Below, piece after piece: positions 12,308 through 19,016 of a stretch of 19,016 nt of DNA (position 1 is its first letter; the number at the start of each line of letters is the position of its first letter). The DNA lies in assembly GCA_021151535.1 (NCBI GenBank), contig JAGKXC010000041.1, positions 1 through 19,016 on the forward strand, written 5' to 3'. This DNA is from Sphingobacteriia bacterium. GTDB lineage: Bacteria; Bacteroidota; Bacteroidia; NS11-12g; UBA955. Position numbers and translations under genes: made by a program. The notes below the pieces were generated by a model that saw only the letters and a list, made by a program, of their open reading frames with translations, had not been told where the DNA came from and did not search any database.

Positions 12308-14896
12308 TTACTGATGCTTAAATACCAGTTGGGTGTTTTCTAAATCAATGGTTACGTTTCCATTGTTGCTCAAATTGCCCATTAAGATTTGTTTGCTTAA
12401 CTCATCCAAAATGCGCTTCTGTAACACACGCTTCAACGGCCTTGCCCCAAATTGAGGATCGTATCCCAATTGTGAAAGCCAATCCATCGCATCCTCAGTT
12501 ACCTTTAATGTGATGCCGTTTTCTGCCAATCGCCCGATAATCTGCTCTATCTGCAAGCCAACAATCTTGCGCACTTCCTCTCTGCCCAATGGCTCAAACA
12601 TAATCGTTTCGTCAATCCTGTTTAAAAACTCCGGACGGATACTGCGCTTCAATAATTCAAAAACCTTGGTCTTTGTTTTGGCCACAATGCTGTCTTTATC
12701 GCCCGATTCTATGTGCTCAAACTCCTCCCGGATGATGTCTGAGCCCATGTTCGACGTCATAATGATGATGGTGTTGCGGAAGTTGGCCGTTCTGCCTTTG
12801 TTGTCGGTTAGGCGACCGTCGTCCAGCACTTGTAACAAGATATTGAAGACATCGGGATGCGCTTTTTCGATTTCATCGAGCAGAACCACAGAATAGGGGC
12901 GGCGGCGGATGGCTTCGGTTAACTGTCCACCTTCATCGTAACCCACATATCCTGGAGGCGCTCCCACCAAACGGCTTACGGTATGTTTCTCCTGGTATTC
13001 ACTCATGTCGATGCGCACCATGGCTGTTTCTGAATTGAATAAAAACTCAGCAAGCGCTTTGGCTACCTCGGTTTTACCCACCCCAGTAGTTCCCAAGAAA
13101 ATGAAGCTTCCAATGGGCTTTTTGGGGTCTTGCAAGCCTGCGCGACTCCGGCGAATGGCATTGGCCAACGCTGAAATGGCTTCTTCCTGACCCACCACAC
13201 GTTTGTGTAATTCATCTTCCAAGGTGAGCAATTTCTCACGTTCACTTTGCAACATGCGGTTTACGGGAATTCCGGTCCAGCGCGATACCACTTCGGCAAT
13301 ATCTTCGGCATCCACTTCCTGTTTCACCATACTTCCGTGGTTTTCGCCCACATGGCTGGTGAGTTGGATCAATTCCTCTTCGGCTTTCTTCAACAATCCA
13401 TAGCGGATTTCGGCAACGCGGGCATATAATCCCTCTCTTTCGGCTTGTTCGGCCTCCAATTTCAAGGCTTCGATATTGGATTTTTTCTGTTGAATCTGTA
13501 CCAAAACGGCTTTTTCGTTTTCCCATTGGGCGTTCAATTCGTTTCGGCGATCGCTTAAATTGGCGATTTCTTCAGAAAGTTTGTTCAATTTGGGTTCGTC
13601 GTTCTCGCGTTTGATGGCTTCTCTTTCGATTTCCAATTGCATGATACGGCGATTGAGTTCATCGAGTTCTTCGGGAACAGAATCCATTTCCAAGCGCAAT
13701 TTTGAGGCCGCCTCGTCTAGTAAGTCGATGGCTTTGTCTGGCAAGAAACGGTCGTTGATGTATCGCTGACTCATTTCTACGGCCGAGATAATGGCTTCGT
13801 CTTTGATGCGCACTTTGTGGTGCACTTCGTAACGTTCTTTCAATCCACGGAGAATGGAAATAGCCTCTTGGGTATCGGGTTCTTCCACCATCACGCGTTG
13901 AAAGCGGCGCTCTAAGGCTTTATCGGTTTCGATATATTTCTGGTATTCAGCCAGGGTTGTAGCTCCTATGGATCTCAATTCGCCCCTTGCCAAAGCAGGT
14001 TTTAGGATGTTGGCTGCGTCCATGGCGCCTTCGCTTCTTCCGGCGCCCACAAGGGTGTGGATTTCATCAATAAACAAAACCACTTCGCCATCCGATCCAA
14101 TAACATCTTTTACAACGGCTTTCAAGCGTTCTTCAAATTCACCTTTGTATTTGGCACCGGCCACCAAGGCGCCCATATCCAAGCTGTAAATGATTTTGGA
14201 TTTGAGGTTTTCAGGAACATCACCCCGAATAATACGATGCGCTAATCCTTCGGCGATGGCGGTTTTACCTACACCGGGTTCGCCAATCAACACGGGGTTG
14301 TTTTTGGTTCGGCGGGATAGGATTTGTAGCACGCGGCGAATTTCTTCATCTCTTCCGATTACGGGATCCAGCTTGCCTTCACGGGCCAGTTGGTTGAGGT
14401 TTAAGGCGTATTTTTTTAAGGCGTTGAATTGGTTTTCGGCCGTTTGCGATTGCACTTTTTGACCGCCTCTCAAGGCTTGAATGGCTTTGATGATATCGGC
14501 TTTTTTGAATCCAGCGTCTTTCAAAAGGGTGGCGGCGGCGTCTTTGCCATCCAGCAACCCCACCAACAAATGTTCGTTGGTGATGAATTCGTCTTTCATC
14601 TCTTGCATGGTTTTTTCTGCGGAAACCAATGCCTGGTTGGTTGCTGACGTTATATAAGGATCGCCGCCGCCACTTACTTTGGGCAATGCCTTCACCGATT
14701 GCTCTACGGCTTGTTCAACCCTAGACAAATTCGCTCCAACCTTCCCCGCAATATATTGTATGCTTTCTAGATCTTCTTTTAACATCGCCTGCAACACATG
14801 CAAGGGTTCGATGCCTTGGTTGCCATTGGCAAGAGCAAGCTGTTGTGCCTTGGCCAATGTATCTTGTGCTTTGATGGTAAACTGCTGTAAGTTCAT
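12308..14896 (-). CDS. clpB: ATP-dependent disaggregase ClpB
   Basis: An 862-residue Hsp100 chaperone that extracts proteins from aggregates together with DnaK, in the cytoplasm. The N-domain (residues 1-145) has the two Clp_N repeats. AAA-1 has Walker A GEPGVGKT (205-212), Walker B VLFIDE (273-278) and the pore loop with Y250 (AKYKG). The middle coiled-coil M-domain (about 405-525) is present, which separates ClpB from ClpA and ClpC. AAA-2 has Walker A GTTGVGKT (602-609), pore loop GYVG (649-652) and Walker B VVLLDE (670-675). There is no ClpP-binding loop evident. The length is normal and all motifs are intact. No CIRCE element was seen upstream; only a degenerate promoter box TACAATTTG (complement of 14910-14918). 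Confidence 0.98.
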   Translation of the reverse strand: MNLQQFTIKAQDTLAKAQQLALANGNQGIEPLHVLQAMLKEDLESIQYIAGKVGANLSRVEQAVEQSVKALPKVSGGGDPYITSATNQALVSAEKTMQEMKDEFITNEHLLVGLLDGKDAAATLLKDAGFKKADIIKAIQALRGGQKVQSQTAENQFNALKKYALNLNQLAREGKLDPVIGRDEEIRRVLQILSRRTKNNPVLIGEPGVGKTAIAEGLAHRIIRGDVPENLKSKIIYSLDMGALVAGAKYKGEFEERLKAVVKDVIGSDGEVVLFIDEIHTLVGAGRSEGAMDAANILKPALARGELRSIGATTLAEYQKYIETDKALERRFQRVMVEEPDTQEAISILRGLKERYEVHHKVRIKDEAIISAVEMSQRYINDRFLPDKAIDLLDEAASKLRLEMDSVPEELDELNRRIMQLEIEREAIKRENDEPKLNKLSEEIANLSDRRNELNAQWENEKAVLVQIQQKKSNIEALKLEAEQAEREGLYARVAEIRYGLLKKAEEELIQLTSHVGENHGSMVKQEVDAEDIAEVVSRWTGIPVNRMLQSEREKLLTLEDELHKRVVGQEEAISALANAIRRSRAGLQDPKKPIGSFIFLGTTGVGKTEVAKALAEFLFNSETAMVRIDMSEYQEKHTVSRLVGAPPGYVGYDEGGQLTEAIRRRPYSVVLLDEIEKAHPDVFNILLQVLDDGRLTDNKGRTANFRNTIIIMTSNMGSDIIREEFEHIESGDKDSIVAKTKTKVFELLKRSIRPEFLNRIDETIMFEPLGREEVRKIVGLQIEQIIGRLAENGITLKVTEDAMDWLSQLGYDPQFGARPLKRVLQKRILDELSKQILMGNLSNNGNVTIDLENTQLVFKHQ

Positions 14897-15208
14897 GCCT
14901 GGCTTTCCGCAAATTGTAAGCCACTGGATGCCAATGCGATTTTTGCAGACGAAACGGCGTAAAAATGGGGTGGGAAACGCATGTTTTTGGTTTTGGGAAG
15001 CGGAATTGGGATGGAATCCGTCAAAATGTCGTTAAATCGGGTGTTTTCGGGCGATGAGGGCGGTCAAAATGTCGGTAAAGGTTTATCGTTTTTCAATGCT
15101 TTCGCAGAAATCGCCCTGAATATTAGAAATTATTAATCCTTTTGGGGATAGGGATTTAGGGGGAATCCGCTATTTTTGAATGTTGAATTTTATTCATAGT
15201 TAGCTGCA
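14897..15208. other. Divergent intergenic region between clpB and the surface-protein gene
   Basis: These 312 bases hold the promoters of two divergent genes. A 17-bp direct repeat with one mismatch, starting GTCAAAATGTCG, occurs at 15020-15036 and 15063-15079. An exact -7 box TATTTTTG lies at 15171-15178 for the plus-strand gene, preceded by a short inverted repeat GGATT/AATCC (15152-15168). No RNA gene or credible small coding frame was seen. Confidence 0.6.
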
Positions 15209-17236
15209 ATGTTTTTCAGATTGAAACATCTTTATTCACCCAAAAATCAACCTTTGATGGCCGGTTATGAGGCATCGCCCGTAAAAACTTTTTGCGGCAA
15301 GATGCTTACAATGAATGGGATGTTGCGTATTTTGATGTTGTTGGGAATGGCGGCAATGGGTGCGGAATTAAAGGCGCAGGCCTTATATGTGGGTAGCGGC
15401 GAGAATTTTTATATTAGCAGCAATACCCAATTGTACATTGCATCCGGAGAAACGCAAATTGCTTCCGGAGGTACTCTAACCGTAAATGGAACTTATTCTA
15501 CCAAAGGGGATTTCACGAATTCGGGTAGCATTGCTTCGAGTGCTGGTGTGATTGAGTTTTTGGGTACGTCTCAAAATGTATCTGCAGGGGGCGCTTCTTT
15601 AAAAACGGTAACTATTGGTTCAACCGCTTCCGTTACGCTCACCAGTGCCTTGAATATTCCAGGAGGAACGGGCTCTGGAACCTTAACCGTTAGTAGCGGC
15701 GGAACCTTGAACGCCAACGGATATTTAACTTTGAAATCGGATGCCAGCGGCACCGGCCGAATTGGAGAAGGCTCTGCCAGTGGAAATTATTTAACGGGTA
15801 ATGTGGTTGTTGAGCGATATATTCCAGCAAGAAGAGCGTTCAGAATTCTATCGCCCAGTGTAACAACAACCAGTTCTATTTATGCCAATTGGCAGGAAAA
15901 TGGTGCTACAAACTCCGGTTTAGGAACCCATATAACAGGCTCAAGTTCAGGATCCAACGGATTTGATGCAACCAGCAGCGGAAACCCATCCTTGTTTACC
16001 CATAACAATTCTACGCTAACATGGACCGCTGTGGCCAATACCAATGCTACCACGCTTACAGCAGGATCGCCATTGCGACTTTTGGTTAGGGGCGATAGAA
16101 CCGTGGATTTAACCAAGTCTGCGCCTACACCAACTGTTACGGTTTTGCGCGCTACAGGTACTGTTGGACAGGGAGATATCACTGTTTCTAATTTGAATCA
16201 AACGGCCGATGCGTTCTCGATTGTGGGAAATCCGTATCCATCGAGCGTGAATATGGCTTCCGTTTTAGCAGCGGCAACCAATGTAAATAGCAATTATTAT
16301 TACGTTTGGGATCCCAATATGAATACCCGCGGTGCTTACGTAACCGTTTCATTGTCAACGGGTAGCAATTCTGTGGGCTCTGCAGCTAATGAATATTTGC
16401 AAGCAGGCCAGGCGTGTTTCGTGAAAACAGTGAGTGCCGGTTCTGCCAGTTTAACATTCAAAGAGTCGTATAAAGGCAGTAGCAATACCAATACTTTCAA
16501 GACCTTGCCTCCATTGAGTAGCTTGAATTTGCGCTTGTATCAATCGGATTCATTGGCCAAGGGTAAAATGCCGGTAGATGCGGTTTTACTGGCGATGGAT
16601 CCCGGGTATAATATGTCGATCGATCAATCCGATGCCTTGAAAGCGGCAAACCAAGATGAAAATTTCGCCATAGAAACAGATGGGAAGTTGTTTAGCGTGC
16701 AGTGTTTGAGCATTCCTGCAGATTCTCAGGTGTTGGATATCAATATTCAGCGTTACCGCGATACTAAATATACATTTAAGGCTGATTTTTCTGGCGATTT
16801 AGGGATGGATGTGTTTTTGTTTGATCAATTCAAGAAACAGTATCACGCCATCAAAGCCAATGATATTACTTTGATTTCAATGGATGTGGTTGCTGCCGAT
16901 ACCAACAGTACTGCAAAAAATCGTTTCCAATTGGTGTTTAGAACTGCCAACAGTAATGGGGTAGAAAACAGAGATAAAGTAGCTACCGTTGTATCGCCAA
17001 ATCCTATTCGCAGCAATGATTGGATGGTGCAGGGATTGCGTGTTTCAATGGCTGGTACGTTGTTGTTGGAATCAAGTAATTATAAGGTAGTGAATCAGTT
17101 GGGTAGGGTAGTAAGTGCTGGTAACATTCAAGCCGGTGGCCGCATTCGTATTCAGGAAAACCTTGCAGCCGGATTGTACTTTGTACAGATTCAGGGTGTT
17201 CATTTGACAACCATTCCAGTTTTGGTGGTTGAATAA
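15209..17236 (+). CDS. Type IX-secreted surface protein with C-terminal sorting domain
   Basis: A 675-residue cell-surface or secreted protein. Export is through a Sec signal peptide whose core is LRILMLLGMAAMGAELKAQ (about residues 39-57), preceded by a ~37-residue extension if the ATG at 15209 is used. Starts at 15302, 15311 or 15320 would give a standard signal. Residues 58-200 are Ser/Thr/Gly-rich with short repeats of a beta-helix type (GGTLTVNG, GTLNANGYLTL). A conserved Bacteroidota surface-protein section follows (VVVERYIPARRAFRILSP, then THITGSSSGSNGFDATSSGNPSLF). The last ~80 residues are a Por/type A sorting domain (SPNP at 596-599, GLYFVQIQG at 655-663). The sorting domain should be cleaved at the surface. 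Ligand unknown. It converges with the next gene, with only 15 bp between stops. Confidence 0.88.
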   Translation: MFFRLKHLYSPKNQPLMAGYEASPVKTFCGKMLTMNGMLRILMLLGMAAMGAELKAQALYVGSGENFYISSNTQLYIASGETQIASGGTLTVNGTYSTKGDFTNSGSIASSAGVIEFLGTSQNVSAGGASLKTVTIGSTASVTLTSALNIPGGTGSGTLTVSSGGTLNANGYLTLKSDASGTGRIGEGSASGNYLTGNVVVERYIPARRAFRILSPSVTTTSSIYANWQENGATNSGLGTHITGSSSGSNGFDATSSGNPSLFTHNNSTLTWTAVANTNATTLTAGSPLRLLVRGDRTVDLTKSAPTPTVTVLRATGTVGQGDITVSNLNQTADAFSIVGNPYPSSVNMASVLAAATNVNSNYYYVWDPNMNTRGAYVTVSLSTGSNSVGSAANEYLQAGQACFVKTVSAGSASLTFKESYKGSSNTNTFKTLPPLSSLNLRLYQSDSLAKGKMPVDAVLLAMDPGYNMSIDQSDALKAANQDENFAIETDGKLFSVQCLSIPADSQVLDINIQRYRDTKYTFKADFSGDLGMDVFLFDQFKKQYHAIKANDITLISMDVVAADTNSTAKNRFQLVFRTANSNGVENRDKVATVVSPNPIRSNDWMVQGLRVSMAGTLLLESSNYKVVNQLGRVVSAGNIQAGGRIRIQENLAAGLYFVQIQGVHLTTIPVLVVE

Positions 17237-17251
17237 TTGTAAAAAAATTCG

Positions 17252-18652
17252 TTAATCGTTTTCTTCGTCTAGCATTTCTGCTGGAGAACTAGGTACTGCA
17301 ACCACTTCGATGGTGTCTTTGCTGCCGCGCTTTTTGCCCTTTAACTTGCGGTAAGCGGAAGGGAGGATGCAAACCTGAAATTCGGTGGTGTCAATGCTAC
17401 CAGAGTCACGCGCCATGATGCGCTTGCCTAAAGATTTGTATTTGCCCCAGTTGCTTCTCACACAGCCCACAGAATCCAACATCCACAAAACACTCTTAGG
17501 ACGGGGAATAATGCCAGCCAAAAACGCACTTTCGCCCCAATTTAATTCGCTTGGGTGTTTGCCAAAATAAAATCTAGAAGCATCGTTGGCACCAAACAAA
17601 CCTGGGCCCCATTCAATGATGTTCAAATACACTTCTAGCATACGGCGTTTGCTCACAACCTTTTGATTTTCAATTAACCAGGTGAATAGTATTTCTTCAA
17701 TTTTTCTGGCAATGGTTTTTCTTCTGCCCAAGAAAACATTCTTTACCAACTGCATGCTGATGGTAGATCCGCCATTAGCGAAACGCTTCAACTTGTAATT
17801 CTTGGCAATACTATATTGAAAAGCCTCGATGTAAAAGCCTTTGTGGTAGTAGAAATCTGGGTCTTCTGCCTTCATTACCGCAGTCACCAATTTGGGAGAA
17901 ATTTCGTCGTAAGGAACAAACCGATCAGCGCCTTCGCCCACATCAAAACGCGCTACTTCCTTACCTTTATCGTAAAAAGTATAAGTGAAAGTGCCGTTGA
18001 TCATGCGTGGATCCAAATTGCCCCATTGGATAATTTTAAAATCGGGCGATGCTTTCATTTCACTTTCTAGAATCACGTCCTGCGGGCGTTCATCTTCCAA
18101 AACCAATCGCATACGATACTCCAATGATCCCGTTGCCTTTGGGGTGCCGATGTTGCGGAATAAACCTGTAGGCAAAGAAGAGAAGAAATCGTTGGCGCGT
18201 AATTCAGGCATATGTAATCCCAAGGAATAAATGGGATGAGTACCACCTTGAAAACGTGCATAAATATGGGTTTTGATTTTGTTTAATTGGATAAAGCTGC
18301 TGCTATCCAATTCAAATTCATTGTTGCGTAGGGCGAAGTTAAAGCTGCCTTCTGCACCGTTGATTTCTACGAGTGTATCGGAAATTCTACCATCATTTAC
18401 TTGAAATCCTTCAATGTTTCCGCTCATTTGGGCCACAACTTTTCCGCCAGATTCCGCCAATTTGCGCACTTTGAATTCGCCTTTTCTGAAGCCCAATCCA
18501 TTCAATATCAATGGGATATTAACGATTTTTCTATCTTTGTTTAGTGGTTCAATCACCACATCGCCGGTTAAATCATCTTTATCAATTTCACCTACAATTT
18601 GGAATGAAAGTTCTTTGGAAATTGTGGTATCGCCCTTAACAATTTTATCGTT
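17252..18652 (-). CDS. Family 51 peptidoglycan glycosyltransferase, C-terminal part after an apparent frameshift
   Basis: This frame carries the glycosyltransferase domain that polymerises lipid II into glycan strands at the inner membrane. Numbering from a GTG at 18559, E232 in AEDPDFYYHKG is the first catalytic Glu. GGSTISMQLVKN (263-274) and KIEEILFTW (286-294) follow. EVYLNIIEWGPGLFGANDAS (309-328) holds the second key Glu, and YFGKHPSELNWGESAFLAGI completes the fold. No penicillin-binding domain follows, so it is a monofunctional (MtgA-like) type. Residues upstream of ~205 are a beta-rich extension (such as GNIEGFQVNDGRISDTLVEI) resembling AsmA-like periplasmic proteins. The frame joins naturally to the 18653-19016 frame if one A is added to a five-A run (18651-18655). 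GTG at 18559 is therefore unlikely to be the true start. Confidence 0.82.
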   Translation of the reverse strand, partial: NDKIVKGDTTISKELSFQIVGEIDKDDLTGDVVIEPLNKDRKIVNIPLILNGLGFRKGEFKVRKLAESGGKVVAQMSGNIEGFQVNDGRISDTLVEINGAEGSFNFALRNNEFELDSSSFIQLNKIKTHIYARFQGGTHPIYSLGLHMPELRANDFFSSLPTGLFRNIGTPKATGSLEYRMRLVLEDERPQDVILESEMKASPDFKIIQWGNLDPRMINGTFTYTFYDKGKEVARFDVGEGADRFVPYDEISPKLVTAVMKAEDPDFYYHKGFYIEAFQYSIAKNYKLKRFANGGSTISMQLVKNVFLGRRKTIARKIEEILFTWLIENQKVVSKRRMLEVYLNIIEWGPGLFGANDASRFYFGKHPSELNWGESAFLAGIIPRPKSVLWMLDSVGCVRSNWGKYKSLGKRIMARDSGSIDTTEFQVCILPSAYRKLKGKKRGSKDTIEVVAVPSSPAEMLDEEND

Positions 18653-19016
18653 TTTGCTACCACAATATCATCGCCATTGAAATCAATTTTGGGAATTCCT
18701 ACACTAGAATTTCCAGTGGTATCTGTAAGGGAGAAATTGGTAGCAAGCATGCTTACGCGATTGGGCGATTTACCAACCCATTTTTCAACCGTGTTAAAAA
18801 GTGCTACGATAGGATCTTTATCTGATTTTTTCTCCTGTTTAGGATTTTCATCTTCGCTGGAAAGTCCGCAATAGTTGCAATAATTGGGTAAATTTACCAA
18901 ATTGACATCCATTTTGTCGGTACCAAAAGATCCCAAACCGATGTCCCAGAATTTCAAAATATTGACACCGATTTCCAACTTACTACAAGAGAATAGGGAT
19001 TTGCTTTTTACTTGAG
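18592..19016 (-). pseudogene. N-terminal part of the same glycosyltransferase gene, frameshifted, 5' end outside window
   Basis: This frame is open to the right edge, with no start needed inside the window; a TTG at 18978 is internal. It reads LEIGVNILKFWDIGLGSFGTD, then MDVNLVNLPNYCNYCGLSSEDEN, a Lys/Glu/Asp-rich stretch and IPKIDFNGDDIVVAK, in the beta-rich style of AsmA-like envelope proteins. After GTAGCAAAAA it leaves the sensible frame and stops at 18592. One extra A would continue it as NDKIVKGDTTISKELSFQIV into the glycosyltransferase frame. So this is one gene with a homopolymer deletion (real or a sequence error). The CNYC pair of cysteines is notable but not diagnostic. Confidence 0.7.

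Noticed and set aside
14679..15035. Plus-strand 118-codon frame over the clpB start
   Set aside because: Most of it is antisense to the conserved ClpB N-domain, and its tail shows no protein-like pattern.
14897..15208. CIRCE or other known heat-shock operator upstream of clpB
   Set aside because: No TTAGCACTC/GAGTGCTAA pair or recognisable equivalent is present.
18646..18660. Programmed -1 frameshift in the glycosyltransferase gene
   Set aside because: The run A-AAA-ACG does not allow proper re-pairing in the A site and no downstream stimulatory structure was evident, so an indel or sequence error is more likely.

Overview
The window reads as chromosomal DNA of a member of the Bacteroidota. 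Three observations support this. Promoter-like sequences match the phylum-specific TTTG-N19-TAnnTTTG pattern, with two perfect examples in front of the tRNA-Ser gene and the 2.4 kb small-gene cluster. A large surface protein ends in a type IX secretion (Por) sorting domain. Shine-Dalgarno sequences are mostly absent. I cannot assign genus or order from the sequence alone.

Layout, left to right. (1) 1-250: the 3' end of a fabH-type ketoacyl-ACP synthase III gene and a strong terminator. (2) 312-5071: an accessory segment. It holds a minus-strand pair (WYL-domain regulator plus a 158-residue beta-rich protein of unknown function, overlapping by 4 bp), a UVR-motif protein, a cluster of very small genes behind a perfect promoter and a hairpin-rich leader, and a two-gene AbiE-type (type IV) toxin-antitoxin system with a palindrome at its promoter. 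The WYL pair, UVR gene and AbiE genes are clearly more AT-rich than the housekeeping genes; the small-gene cluster is not. (3) 5112-5265: tRNA-Ser(GCU) on the minus strand with its own promoter and terminator. (4) 5381-8546: the translation operon thrS-infC-rpmI-rplT, ending in a UUCG-loop terminator. (5) 8571-9938: an AT-rich AAA ATPase/DUF4143 gene, with a hairpin across its stop codon and four 23-bp tandem repeats upstream. (6) 9991-12275: a secreted protein of unknown function, a second small secreted protein, and a lipoprotein gene broken by an in-frame TAA. (7) 12308-14896: clpB. (8) 15209-17236: the type IX-secreted surface protein. (9) 17252-19016: a gene for a family 51 peptidoglycan glycosyltransferase with a long N-terminal extension. 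It is interrupted by an apparent one-base frameshift and runs off the right edge.

How the parts relate. The core genes serve fatty-acid initiation, threonyl-tRNA supply and initiation, ribosome assembly, disaggregation and envelope synthesis. The accessory genes between fabH and tRNA-Ser look like a small defence or selfish-gene island: a WYL regulator with a nearby palindrome, and AbiEi/AbiEii with its own. The least explained items are the structured leader with its small genes (about 2430-3374), the WYL/158-residue pair, the tandem repeats at the ATPase gene, and the two disrupted genes.
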